NCBI GenBank assembly: GCA_036389395.1
Contig: DASVPY010000050.1
Coordinates: 54,052-118,051 of the forward strand
Source: QHXQ01 sp036389395
Lineage (GTDB): Bacteria > Acidobacteriota > Blastocatellia > Pyrinomonadales > Pyrinomonadaceae
Reading direction: 5' to 3'
Length of the DNA stretch: 64,000 bases
Positions 37,756-46,335 of the stretch are shown here, in pieces (position 1 is the stretch's first letter; each line of letters starts with the position of its first letter). Under the pieces are notes generated by a model, which had not been told where the DNA came from, did not search any database, and saw only the letters and a program-made list of their open reading frames with translations. The position numbers were made by a program, and so were the translations under genes.

Positions 37756-38862
37756 TTACGCGCTCGCCCCCTCCGCCTGCAACATGCGTTCGACCTGCTG
37801 CGCCACGTAGCCGACGACCGCCATCAGCCGCGCGTACTCCAAGCGCATCGGGCCGAAGACGCTGATCGTGCCCGACACCTCGCCCGCGCCGACGCGGTAT
37901 GGCGCGCTGATGAGCGCGCACGCACGCATGGCCGGGCTGGTCAGCTCGCGCCCGATGCGCACGTGCACGTCGCCCACGCGCGCGCGCCCCGCGAGACACT
38001 CGTTGAGAATCTTGACGAGCCGCGTCTTCTCTTCCAGCGTGCGGAACAACTCGCGCAGCCGTTCGAGGTCGGCGAAGTCCGGCTTGTCGAGGATGTGCGA
38101 CGCGCCGTCCACGTACACGTCGCCGGTCTCCAACTCTTCGCCAACGAGGCTGCTGCCGCACAAGAGCATCGCCGTGCGCAGGAGCCGGTCGTAGAGCGCC
38201 TTCTCCTGACACATGCGCTGCAAAATCTCGGCCCGGATCGCCAGCAGACTCTTGCCGCTGAACTCGACGTTCAAATAACGCGCCGTGCGCTCCAACTCTT
38301 CTTGCGTGAGCGGCTCGTCAATGCGGATGACCTTGTGCTGCACGAGGCCGGGCGCGAAGACCAGCACGACGAGGATGCGCCCGTCGGCTAAGCTAACGAA
38401 CTCGATGTGTTGCAGCCGGTTGCCCGCGAGCGCGGGCGAGATGACGATGCCGACGTTGTGCGTCAAGTCCGACAGCAGGTGCGAGACCTTCTCCATGAGG
38501 CGCGCGGGCGTCGCGCCGTCGTCGGTGCGCGGGTAGGCGAGCGTGCGATCAATGGCGGCGTGGTCGGCCGGCGTCAGGTGCGCGCCGCCGATCAGGTGAT
38601 CGACGTAGAAGCGGTAGCCCTTATCGGTCGGGACGCGGCCCGCCGAAGTGTGCGGCTGCTCGACGAGACCAGCCTCCTCAAGTTCCGCCATCACGTTGCG
38701 GATGGTCGCCGGACTCCACGCGGCCGCGAACGCCGCGGCGACGGCGCGCGAGCCGACCGGCTCGCCCGTCACCAAGTGCTCGTTGATGATCGCCGCGAGC
38801 ACGGCCTGCCCGCGTGCGTCGGGCAGCCAGTCGGCCGGCGATTGGGGCGACGTGTTGCGCAT
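37756..38862 (-). CDS. hrcA: Heat-inducible transcription repressor HrcA
   Basis: A 368-residue protein. An N-terminal winged helix (AIINEHLVTGEPVGSRAVAA, WSPATIRNVMAELEEAGLVE, PHTSAGRVPTDKGYRFYV) is followed by the HrcA core domain ending EVSGTISVFGPMRLEYARLM. HrcA normally binds CIRCE operators and is kept active by GroEL. It is first in the operon. I find no CIRCE inverted repeat in its own promoter region. Confidence 0.95.
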   Translation of the reverse strand: MRNTSPQSPADWLPDARGQAVLAAIINEHLVTGEPVGSRAVAAAFAAAWSPATIRNVMAELEEAGLVEQPHTSAGRVPTDKGYRFYVDHLIGGAHLTPADHAAIDRTLAYPRTDDGATPARLMEKVSHLLSDLTHNVGIVISPALAGNRLQHIEFVSLADGRILVVLVFAPGLVQHKVIRIDEPLTQEELERTARYLNVEFSGKSLLAIRAEILQRMCQEKALYDRLLRTAMLLCGSSLVGEELETGDVYVDGASHILDKPDFADLERLRELFRTLEEKTRLVKILNECLAGRARVGDVHVRIGRELTSPAMRACALISAPYRVGAGEVSGTISVFGPMRLEYARLMAVVGYVAQQVERMLQAEGASA

Positions 38863-38950
38863 AGCTTACGGCAGCGGGACGGGGAAGCGGGCGGAAGCCG
38901 TGGGAACGCCGCACGGGCGTACAGGCCGCGTGCGACGGGCCACACTTCAA

Positions 38951-38979
38951 TCAATACCGTCCCGCCAAACGCCTGTCAA
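38951..38979 (-). promoter_or_regulatory. Promoter of the hrcA-grpE-dnaK-dnaJ operon
   Basis: On the minus strand, TTGACA (38979-38974), 17 nt, TATTGA (38956-38951), 88 nt before the hrcA start. A near-consensus vegetative promoter. Confidence 0.65.
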
Positions 38980-39119
38980 GTTTTATTCCGACGCCGCCCC
39001 GGCAGGCGCGGGCGGCACAATCAGTATAGCGGCCGCACGAAGCCCCACGCAAACCCGATTTCCGCCCGCCGCGCCGCGCCCGCCCGGCCGCCCCCGCCGT
39101 TTATGTGTGGACAGAACAA

Positions 39120-39188
39120 GGGTTAACCCAGGGCACGGGCGCGCGCGCCGTGCGTTCATGTTAAACTACTGACAGCAATAAGTTTAAC
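39120..39188. promoter_or_regulatory. GTTAA palindromes in the divergent spacer
   Basis: A perfect palindrome GGGTTAACCC (39120-39129) is followed by an 8-bp inverted repeat GTTAAACT (39160-39167) / AGTTTAAC (39181-39188). They lie between divergent hrcA and the SprT-like gene and may be operator sites. The rest of 38980-39465 holds no gene I can support; a 73-codon minus frame there is doubtful. Confidence 0.4.
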
Positions 39189-39465
39189 CCCTGCCCTAAA
39201 AGCGTGCACGCCGGCCGACTCATGCAAAACCGTGCTCAATTCGTGACGGCACAGCGGCTTACGGCGGGCCTCGAAGAGCTTATTGACGCTCGTTTCAGAG
39301 CGCCCGTAATATAGCGCAGCGCCGTCGGGTCTTGCGGCTAACCTGCCTAGTTGCCAAAGCGAGTCCCGGCGGCGCAACCTAACTGCCTTGCCGGCCGCGC
39401 CCCTGCACAGGTCACGCCCGCCGGCCCAGTCAAGCGTTCTGAAATCGTTTCGCCCTGGTCGCCTT

Positions 39466-40197
39466 ATGTCAGCCGTGCCGACGCATCTCCAGACGCTCTA
39501 CGCCGACGCCTTTCGTCAGCTTGAGCCGAAGCGTGCGACGCCGACGGTCGAAGTCCGCTTCTACCCTTACGCCGGGCTGCACCACACGATCCGCCTGCGC
39601 GCCGGGCGCGTCTACGTGCGCCTCTCAGACATTTTCAACGACGCGCCCGTGCAGGTGCAGCGCGCGCTCGCCTTCATCCTGGTCGCCAAGCTGCTGCGGC
39701 GGCGCACGCCGCAGATGCACGAGCGCGTCTACCGCGACTACGCCACGCTGCCGCACGTCCTGCGCGCGGCCGACCTGACGCGGCGGCGGCGCGGGCGCAA
39801 GCTCATCACGGGCGCGCGCGGCAACTGCCACAACCTCGACCGTTTGTTCGCCCGACTCAACCGCCGCTACTTCGACGGCGCGCTGCACAAGCCGACGCTC
39901 ACCTGGTCGCAGCGCCGCACGCGCCGCATCCTCGGCCACCACGACCCCGTGCATGACACCATCGTGATCAGCAAGACCCTGGACGCGCCCGACGTGCCGG
40001 AGTGGTTCGTCGAGTACATCCTCTACCACGAGATGCTGCACATCAAGCACCCGGCCCGGCTCGTCAACGGCCGCCGGCTCTACCACACGAAGGCCTTCCG
40101 CACGGAGGAGGAGCGCTACCCGCTCTACGCGGAGGCGCAGGAGTGGCTGAGCCACGTCGCGCGCGAACGCCGCACGCCGCGCGCCCGCGCCGCTTAA
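39466..40197 (+). CDS. SprT-like zinc metallopeptidase
   Basis: A 243-residue protein. The C-terminal half has VEYILYHEMLHIKHPARLV, an HExxH zinc site, and a further His (YHTKAFRTEEERYP), as in SprT/WLM-type peptidases. The N-terminal half is Arg-rich and without a known domain. There is no signal peptide, so it is probably cytoplasmic; some relatives act on DNA-protein crosslinks, but this is not shown here. Start chosen at ATG 39466. Confidence 0.8.
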   Translation: MSAVPTHLQTLYADAFRQLEPKRATPTVEVRFYPYAGLHHTIRLRAGRVYVRLSDIFNDAPVQVQRALAFILVAKLLRRRTPQMHERVYRDYATLPHVLRAADLTRRRRGRKLITGARGNCHNLDRLFARLNRRYFDGALHKPTLTWSQRRTRRILGHHDPVHDTIVISKTLDAPDVPEWFVEYILYHEMLHIKHPARLVNGRRLYHTKAFRTEEERYPLYAEAQEWLSHVARERRTPRARAA

Positions 40198-40335
40198 CCC
40201 GCCGCAGCGCGCCCGCCGCGCCGCTTAAACCTTCGGCCGGGCCGCTCGTCACTTTCCCCGCCGCGCGAAATATTTTCTGAAACCTTTGCCCGCGTGCAGC
40301 GTTCTTACGGTCAGGAAGGTGGGCTCCTCCGAGAA

Positions 40336-40395
40336 GGACGGGCGGACAATCAACAGGCGTGCTTTTCGACTCCTGAAGATTGCTCGCCCGTTCTT
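40336..40395. other. Imperfect inverted repeat in dodecin leader
   Basis: GGACGGGCGGACAATC (about 40336) pairs imperfectly with GATTGCTCGCCCGTTC (about 40378-40393), 13 of 16 positions. It lies upstream of the dodecin promoter in the 322-nt gap after the SprT-like gene. Confidence 0.4.
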
Positions 40396-40429
40396 TGTTG
40401 TGCCCGCAACTCGCCGCCGGCCCTCGTTC

Positions 40430-40458
40430 TTGACACGCCCCTGCGGCCGTGCTTTCAT
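40430..40458 (+). promoter_or_regulatory. Promoter of the dodecin gene
   Basis: TTGACA (40430-40435), 17 nt, TTTCAT (40453-40458), 61 nt before ATG 40520. The -35 box is perfect and the -10 box weak. Confidence 0.5.
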
Positions 40459-40519
40459 GCCGGCCGCGACTTACGTTCCAACAGCCCGACCGTACACGAC
40501 CGCCGGAGGCATAATCCCG

Positions 40520-40750
40520 ATGGGCGAGAGCGTCTTCAAAGGCACGGACATCGTCGGCACGTCCGACCAGAGTTTCAGCCACGCGATTGAGGTGGCGGTG
40601 GCGCGCGCGCGCCAGAGTTTGCGCAACCTCTCCTGGTTCGTCGTCCGCGAGCAGCGCGGCGGGTTGCAACAGGGCCGGCTCGAATACCAAGTCACGCTCG
40701 AAGTCTTCTTCAAGCTCGACCCCGGCGAAACGCCGGACGGCGGCGTCTAA
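40520..40750 (+). CDS. Dodecin family flavin-binding protein
   Basis: A 76-residue protein: VFKGTDIVGTSDQSFSHAIE, RARQSLRNLSWFVVREQRG with the conserved Trp, then a beta-strand pair LEYQVTLEVFFKL. Size and pattern match dodecin, which forms 12-subunit shells that store riboflavin or FMN. ATG 40520 has GGAGG ten nt upstream. It is transcribed alone. Confidence 0.9.
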   Translation: MGESVFKGTDIVGTSDQSFSHAIEVAVARARQSLRNLSWFVVREQRGGLQQGRLEYQVTLEVFFKLDPGETPDGGV

Positions 40751-40972
40751 GCGCGCGGCCGCGGACGAAGCCGAACGCGCGCCGCGGCGCGTACGCGGCC
40801 GCGGCCGCGCGCGTCGTCTTGCCGCTTGTGCGCGCGGCCTGCCGGCTGGACAAACCGCGCGGGCGGTCGTTAGACTGTGCAGTTTGTTAGCGCCGCGTGG
40901 TGGCGACCGTGTAGCACGCGCTTCTTCCGGCGGCCCGTTTATTCCAGTCAGACACGGAGTTAAATCAGTCCT

Positions 40973-41536
40973 ATGGCGATTCCCGCAACGCAAATCCGCC
41001 GCGGCATGGTCATTCTCTTCGAGGGCAATCTCTGCAAGGTCGTGGATTTCCGCCACCACACGCCCGGCAACCTGCGCGCGATGGTGCAGACCAAGCTGCG
41101 CAACCTGAAGACCGGCTCGTCGTTCGAGCACCGCTTCCGCTCCGCCGACACGGTCGAGCGCGCCACGCTCGAACAGCACGAGATGGAGTACCTCTACTCG
41201 GACGGCTCCGGCCACCACTTCATGAACACGGAGAACTACGAGCAGACGCAGCTCTCCGACGAAGACCTGGGCGACATGGCCGAGTGGCTCACGCCGGGTC
41301 TGCGCATCCAGGCCGAGTTCTACGAAGGCCAGCCCATCGGCGTCTCTCTGCCCGACGTGATCGAACTGACCGTGACCAGCACCGAGCCGACGCTCAAGGG
41401 CGCGACCGTCTCGAACGTCAACAAGCCCGCGAAGCTCGAAAACGGCGTCACGATTCAAGTGCCGCCCTTCATCAACGAGGGCGACCGCATCCGCGTCAAC
41501 CCCAGCGAAGGGCGCTACATCGAGCGAGCAAAATAA
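40973..41536 (+). CDS. efp: Translation elongation factor P
   Basis: A 187-residue three-domain protein that rescues ribosomes stalled on polyproline. N-terminus IPATQIRRGMVILFEGN; the C-terminal domain has IQVPPFINEGDRIRVN and GRYIERAK. The tip loop reads HHTPGNLRAMVQTK. Asn33 is at the place of the Lys or Arg that other bacteria modify, so this EF-P probably works unmodified or with a different modification. The stop is followed at once by HIR-11. Confidence 0.96.
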   Translation: MAIPATQIRRGMVILFEGNLCKVVDFRHHTPGNLRAMVQTKLRNLKTGSSFEHRFRSADTVERATLEQHEMEYLYSDGSGHHFMNTENYEQTQLSDEDLGDMAEWLTPGLRIQAEFYEGQPIGVSLPDVIELTVTSTEPTLKGATVSNVNKPAKLENGVTIQVPPFINEGDRIRVNPSEGRYIERAK

Positions 41537-41542
41537 AGCCGT

Positions 41543-41612
41543 GACGGGTGACAGGTGACGGGTGACAAGAGAACTGCTTTCGTCCCGTCACCTGTCACCC
41601 GTCACCTGTCAC
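41543..41612. repeat. HIR-11, heptad inverted repeat, word GTGACGG/GTGACAG
   Basis: Left GTGACGGGTGACAGGTGACG then GGTGACA; right GTCCCGTCACCTGTCACCCG then TCACCTGTCAC. The loop is about 16 nt. It fills the efp-waaA gap and ends 1 nt before the waaA start codon. Confidence 0.92.
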
Positions 41613-41613
41613 G

Positions 41614-43008
41614 ATGTTTCTCCTCTACAGCGTCCTGCTGACCGCCGGCATCCTCGTCCTGCTGCCGCTGTTTCTGTTCGACGCGCTGCGCCACGGCAAG
41701 TACGTCGCCGGCCTGGGCGAGCGCATGGGCGGCGTGCCGCCGCTGGCGGCCGGCGGCCGCCCCGTCATCTGGCTGCACTGCGTCTCGGTGGGCGAGGCGC
41801 AGGCCGCCCGCCCGCTCGCACGCGCCCTGCGCGCCCGCTTCCCCCAACACCAACTTGTCGTCTCGACCACGACGCTCACGGGCCAGCGGCTCGCGCGCGA
41901 GGTCTTCAAAGACGACGCCGCGGCCGTCTTCTACTTCCCGTTCGACTGGGCGTGGAGCGTGCGGCGCGCGCTACGGGCGATGCACCCGTCGGTCGTGCTC
42001 GTGATGGAGACCGAGTTGTGGCCGCGCTTCCTGCGCGAGTGCGCGGCGCGCGGCGTGCCCGTCGTGCTCGTCAACGGGCGGCTCTCCGAACGTTCGTTCC
42101 GCGGCTACCGGCGCTTGGGCGGCTTCATCCGCCGCGTCGTCGGCGCGCTCACGCTCGCCGTCATGCAGACCGACGAGGACGCCGCGCGCATCAACGCGCT
42201 CGGTCTCGCGCCCGAACGCACGCGCGTCGCCGGCAACATGAAGTTCGACGCGCCGGCCGACACGACCGCGACCGAGTTGACCGACGCACTGCGCGCACGC
42301 TTCCGGCTCGACGCCGCGCGCCCGCTCATCCTCGCCGCCAGCACGCACGCGCCCGAAGAGGCCTGGCTGCTCGCGGCCTTCAAGCTGCTGCGCGCGAGCC
42401 TGCCGAATGAGCGCCCGCGCCTGCTCGTCGCGCCGCGCCACCCCGAACGTTTCAACGAGGTCGCCGCGCTCGTCGCCGCTTCCGATTTAACCTGGGCGCG
42501 CCGCTCCGCCGCGCCGGCCCTTACAGACGCGGACGCGGACGTGATCCTGCTCGACAGCATCGGCGAGCTTCGCGCCGTCTACCCGCTGGCCGCGCTCGTC
42601 TTCGTCGGCGGCAGCCTCGCGCGCGTCGGCGGGCACAACGTGCTTGAGCCGGCGGCGCACGCGCGCTGCGTCGTCACCGGCGCGCACACGTTCAACTTCG
42701 CCGCCATCGTTCGCGACTTCCGCGCGCAGGACGCGCTCGTCCAACTGCCCGCGCTCGACGAACGCCAAGCGCCGCCCGCGCTCGCGCGCGTCTTCCAAGA
42801 ACTGCTGACCGACGACGCGCGCCGCCGACGCACCGGCGCGCGCGCCCGCGCCGCCCTCGAACAGAGCCGCGGCGCGACCGCGCGAACCGTTGCGCTGTTA
42901 GAAGAAATGATTGAGCGGCAGGAGTCAGAAGCCAGAAGCCAGAAGCCGGAAGAAAACGGCCGGAAGCCGGAAGTCAGCGCGCGTGGCGCGCGCGCAAGCC
43001 GAACGTAG
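41614..43008 (+). CDS. waaA: 3-deoxy-D-manno-octulosonic acid transferase WaaA (KdtA)
   Basis: A 464-residue GT30 enzyme adding Kdo to lipid A precursor at the inner membrane. It has an N-terminal membrane anchor, then WLHCVSVGEAQAARPLARAL, VMETELWPRFL, VNGRLSERSFRGYRRLGG, NMKFDAP and GGSLARVGGHNVLEPAAH. The last ~29 residues (RQESEARSQKPEENGRKPE and on) are encoded by the arm of HIR-12 and are not part of the family. It lies 76 nt after efp and abuts HIR-11 with no visible Shine-Dalgarno. Confidence 0.95.
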   Translation: MFLLYSVLLTAGILVLLPLFLFDALRHGKYVAGLGERMGGVPPLAAGGRPVIWLHCVSVGEAQAARPLARALRARFPQHQLVVSTTTLTGQRLAREVFKDDAAAVFYFPFDWAWSVRRALRAMHPSVVLVMETELWPRFLRECAARGVPVVLVNGRLSERSFRGYRRLGGFIRRVVGALTLAVMQTDEDAARINALGLAPERTRVAGNMKFDAPADTTATELTDALRARFRLDAARPLILAASTHAPEEAWLLAAFKLLRASLPNERPRLLVAPRHPERFNEVAALVAASDLTWARRSAAPALTDADADVILLDSIGELRAVYPLAALVFVGGSLARVGGHNVLEPAAHARCVVTGAHTFNFAAIVRDFRAQDALVQLPALDERQAPPALARVFQELLTDDARRRRTGARARAALEQSRGATARTVALLEEMIERQESEARSQKPEENGRKPEVSARGARASRT

Positions 43009-43121
43009 AGATCGGTGCGCGGAAACTGATCTCAAGTCTGACCTGACACCTGCGCTCTGACTTCTTATTCCAGACTCCCAACTTCCAACTTCCAACTTCT
43101 GACTTCTGACTTCTAACTCCG
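42918..43121. repeat. HIR-12, heptad inverted repeat, word GCCAGAA, overlapping waaA
   Basis: Left GGCAGGAGTCAGAAGCCAGA then AGCCAGAAGCCGGAAG; right TCTGACTTCTTATTCCAGAC then CCAACTTCCAACTTCTGACT. The left arm is inside waaA coding sequence; the right arm ends about 10 nt before lpxK. Confidence 0.85.
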
Positions 43122-43129
43122 GCTTCCTT

Positions 43130-44161
43130 ATGTCCCTTGCCCTCTCCCCGCTCAGCCTGCTCTACGGCGCGGTGACGCGCGCGCGGCTGGCGCTCTACGG
43201 CGCGGGCGCGCTGCCCGTGCATCGGCTCGACGTGCCGGTCATCAGCGTCGGCAACATCACGGCCGGCGGCACGGGCAAGACGCCGCTCGTCGAGTGGCTG
43301 GCGCGCGCGGCGGCGCGCGAGGGCCGCCGCGTGTGCGTGCTGACGCGCGGCTACGGCCGGCGCGACGCGCGCCGCCGCGTCGTCGTCTCGGACGGCGCGC
43401 GCCTGTTGGCCGACGCCGCGACGGGCGGCGACGAGCCGCGCCTGCTGGCCGAGAACCTGCTCGGACTCGCCGCCGTCGTCAGCGACGCGGATCGCGTCGC
43501 GGCGGCGCGCTGGGCGCAGACTGCGCTCCATAGCGATCTCTTCATCCTCGACGACGGCTTCCAACACCTGCGCCTCGCGCGCGACCTGAACGTCGTCACG
43601 CTCGACGCGAGCGCGCCGTGGGGCAGCGGCCGGCTCCTGCCGCGCGGTCGCCTGCGCGAACCGCCCCGCGCGCTCCGCCGCGCCGACTGCGTCGTCATCA
43701 CCCGCGCCGAACTCGCGCCCGACCTCGCCGCCCTCCGCGCACAGGTCGCCCGACTCAGCGGCGGTCGCCCCGTCTTCAACGCCCGCACCCGCACGCGCCG
43801 CATACGCCCGCTCGCCGCGGCCCCTGAACTAACAGCCGAACTGCCGCGCACGCTCTTCGCCTTCTGCGCCGTCGGCAACCCGCGTGCGTTCTTCACGCAC
43901 GCCGAAAGCGCGGGCTGCGCGTTGAGCGGCACGCGCGCCTTTCCCGATCATCACAACTACACGCAGACGGAGTTAGACGCGCTCGCCCAAGCCGCCGCGC
44001 AGACCGGCGCGGCGGCGCTCGTCACGACGGCCAAAGACGCAGTTAAACTCCACGCGTTGCGCGTGCCCCTGCCCTGCTACGTGCTTGAGATCGAGCCGGT
44101 CTTAGACGAAGAGGAACAACTGCTCGCGCTCGTCCGCGCCGCGCTCTCGAAGCAGTTGTAG
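43130..44161 (+). CDS. lpxK: Tetraacyldisaccharide 4'-kinase LpxK
   Basis: A 343-residue membrane-associated kinase that phosphorylates the lipid A precursor. The P-loop is SVGNITAGGTGKTPLVEWLA, followed by VLTRGYGRR, the catalytic-type LFILDDGFQHLRLARDL and AFCAVGNPRAFF. It follows waaA, giving a small LPS pair. The 121-nt gap between the stop of waaA and this gene is the right half of HIR-12. Confidence 0.95.
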   Translation: MSLALSPLSLLYGAVTRARLALYGAGALPVHRLDVPVISVGNITAGGTGKTPLVEWLARAAAREGRRVCVLTRGYGRRDARRRVVVSDGARLLADAATGGDEPRLLAENLLGLAAVVSDADRVAAARWAQTALHSDLFILDDGFQHLRLARDLNVVTLDASAPWGSGRLLPRGRLREPPRALRRADCVVITRAELAPDLAALRAQVARLSGGRPVFNARTRTRRIRPLAAAPELTAELPRTLFAFCAVGNPRAFFTHAESAGCALSGTRAFPDHHNYTQTELDALAQAAAQTGAAALVTTAKDAVKLHALRVPLPCYVLEIEPVLDEEEQLLALVRAALSKQL

Positions 44162-44200
44162 GTCGGGTTTATTTGAACTTGAATGTTGCGTGCGGCCGGG

Positions 44201-44283
44201 TTAACACGGAGGGCACAGAGTTAGCACAGAGGCCACAGTAAGAACTCTGTGTACTCTGTGGATTCTCTGTGTACTCTGTGTTG
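44201..44283. repeat. HIR-13, 9-nt-word inverted repeat, word CACAGAG
   Basis: Left TTAACACGGAGGGCACAGAG, then TTAGCACAGAGGCCACAG; right CTCTGTGTACTCTGTGGATT, then CTCTGTGTACTCTGTGTTG. It sits between convergent lpxK and the kinase gene. Confidence 0.88.
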
Positions 44284-44316
44284 ATCTGATCTGCGAATAG
44301 AGACGACTGCGAGACC

Positions 44317-46101
44317 CTAGTTGGCGGGGGGCGGCGTGCCGTCTATAGCGGCGTCGGTCTTGGGCGCGACGAGGGTCGGCGGGGTCGGCGTCGGGCTGGC
44401 GCGACGCGGGGGCGGGGGCGGCTCGTCGGCGCTGTCGGCGGGCGTGGGCGACGGGCGGGCGCGGCGGTTGTCGTTGCGCGGCGGCGGGGTCGGGTCGGCG
44501 TTCGCGTTGTCGTTGCCCTGACCTTGATTTTCGTTCGCGGCGTTGCTGTTGCGCGTGTCCGCACTGCGCTCGTTGTCGTTGCGCGCGGCGTTGCTGTTGT
44601 CGCCTTCGCCCTGTCCGGCCGCGCCCGTCTGCGCGGCGTTGTTGCTATTCGCGCCGCCCGCGGCGTCGCCCGTCGGCGGTGCGCCCGCCGCGCCGGTCGG
44701 CGGCGTGCCCGTCGCGGGTGCGAGTGCCGCCGCGCCGGCCGCGCTCTCGCCCGCGCCCGTGGGCGTGCCGAGCGGTTGCACGGCCTGCGCGTTCGGGTCG
44801 GAACTGAGCGGCGCGGCGTTGTCGTTGGCGGCCGCCGGCTGCGTGCCGCGCTGCTGGCTCACGGCGAAGAAGACGCCGATGATGACGAGCAGCGCGACGC
44901 CCGCCGGGATCATGATCTTCCAGGGGTTGAACGCGGCCGCGGGCGGCGGCTCGTCGTAGTGCGCCAACTCGTCCAGCTCTGTGTGTGCGCTGGTGCGCGG
45001 CGCGGCGCGGACGACCGTCGCCTCGTCGTAGTCTTCGTTGGCAGTCGTGCGCGGCGCGACGGGGCCGGTGGGGACGACGATGCGATCCGTGTTCACGACG
45101 CCGTGCTCGCCGGTGTTGCGTGCGGGGGCGACGGGCAAGCCGGCGGCGCTCTCCGGCACTTCGTCCTGCGCGGCGGTCGCCAGCGCCTCGGCCAGTTCGC
45201 CCGCGCTCTGCTGCCGCTCCTCGCGCTGCTTCGCCAGCGCGCGCATGACCACGGCGTCCACCGACGGCGGCACGTCCGCGCGCTCGGCGAGCACCGACGG
45301 CACAGGCTCTTGCAGGTGCTTGAGCATGACGGCGGTCGCCGACTCGCCGGTGTAAGGGACGTGCCCGGTCAGCATCTCGTAGATGATGACGCCGAGCGAG
45401 TAGATGTCGGAACGCTTGTCGATCTCTGCGGCCTGCGAGCACTGTTCGGGCGACATGTACTGCGGCGTGCCGATGATCAGGTTCGGCGCGGTCAACTCCG
45501 GGTCTTGCCCGACCGGCTCCTGAATCTTGGCGATGCCGAAGTCCAAGACCTTGGCCCAGTCGTTCCCCTGCCCGACCTCTTCGAGCATGATGTTGTCGCT
45601 CTTGAGGTCGCGGTGGACGACGCCCTCGGCGTGCGCGGCGTCGAGCGCGCCCGCCACCTGCTTCGTGATCTCGACGATGCGCGCGAGCGGCAGAGGCCCT
45701 TCCTGGCGCACCACCTGCTTGAGCGTGCGCCCGCGCAGGTACTCCATGACGAGGAAGACGATGCCCTTCTCGTCTTCGCCGAAGTCGGTCACGTTCAGCG
45801 CGTGCGGGTGCGAGATGCGCGAGGCGGCTTTGGCTTCGCGCGTGAAGCGGGCGACGATCTTTTCGTCGGCGGCGAGCGACGGGTGCAGCACCTTGATGGC
45901 GACGGGCTTCTCCATCAGCACGTGCACGGCGCGGTAGACCGTGCCCATGCCGCCTTCGCTGATGCGCTCCTCGATCCGGTACTTGCTGGCGAGCGTCTGC
46001 CCGAGCAGCGCGTCGCCGGTCTTGACGAGCACCGCGCCGTCATTCGGACATAGCGTGTTCGTGTTTTCGTAAACTGTCCCGCATTTGGGGCATTTCTTCA
46101 T
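44317..46101 (-). CDS. Zinc-ribbon Hanks-type Ser/Thr protein kinase
   Basis: A 594-residue transmembrane kinase. The N-terminal zinc ribbon has CPKCG and CPND; then the kinase domain from about residue 38 with glycine loop ISEGGMGTVYRA, VAIKVL, catalytic VHRDLKSDNIML and DFG, and activation segment GTPQYMSPEQC. A single membrane helix (IMIPAGVALLVIIGVFFAV) is followed by an Ala/Asn/Pro-rich outer tail of about 160 residues without a sensor domain. The targets are unknown. This architecture is frequent in Acidobacteriota. Confidence 0.93.
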   Translation of the reverse strand: MKKCPKCGTVYENTNTLCPNDGAVLVKTGDALLGQTLASKYRIEERISEGGMGTVYRAVHVLMEKPVAIKVLHPSLAADEKIVARFTREAKAASRISHPHALNVTDFGEDEKGIVFLVMEYLRGRTLKQVVRQEGPLPLARIVEITKQVAGALDAAHAEGVVHRDLKSDNIMLEEVGQGNDWAKVLDFGIAKIQEPVGQDPELTAPNLIIGTPQYMSPEQCSQAAEIDKRSDIYSLGVIIYEMLTGHVPYTGESATAVMLKHLQEPVPSVLAERADVPPSVDAVVMRALAKQREERQQSAGELAEALATAAQDEVPESAAGLPVAPARNTGEHGVVNTDRIVVPTGPVAPRTTANEDYDEATVVRAAPRTSAHTELDELAHYDEPPPAAAFNPWKIMIPAGVALLVIIGVFFAVSQQRGTQPAAANDNAAPLSSDPNAQAVQPLGTPTGAGESAAGAAALAPATGTPPTGAAGAPPTGDAAGGANSNNAAQTGAAGQGEGDNSNAARNDNERSADTRNSNAANENQGQGNDNANADPTPPPRNDNRRARPSPTPADSADEPPPPPRRASPTPTPPTLVAPKTDAAIDGTPPPAN

Positions 46102-46181
46102 CGAGAGAGTCGCCTCGCAGTGTCGCCTGTGTGGGAGATTACGAGCGAGCGTATCATAGTGTTTCAGCCACGGGCAACGAT

Positions 46182-46206
46182 TGGCCTCTAAGCAAAACTG
46201 AGGCCA
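46182..46206. other. Small hairpin in divergent spacer
   Basis: TGGCCTC (46182-46188) / GAGGCCA (46200-46206), loop TAAGCAAAACT. It lies between divergent kinase and flavoprotein genes. Confidence 0.4.
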
Positions 46207-46335
46207 GCGGCGGCGCGCGCTGTGCGCGCACGTTTCCGCCCGCTTTTTCGCGGCCGCCTTTTACGAAGCGCCCCCTCTTTGGGTAAGCTTTAGGCCGCAC
46301 GTGTTTCTAATCCAGACGGGGCGGCGGCGAAGACC

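Noticed and set aside
39156..39377. A 73-codon minus-strand frame
   Set aside because: No ribosome binding site, overlaps palindromic regulatory sequence, and no recognisable features.
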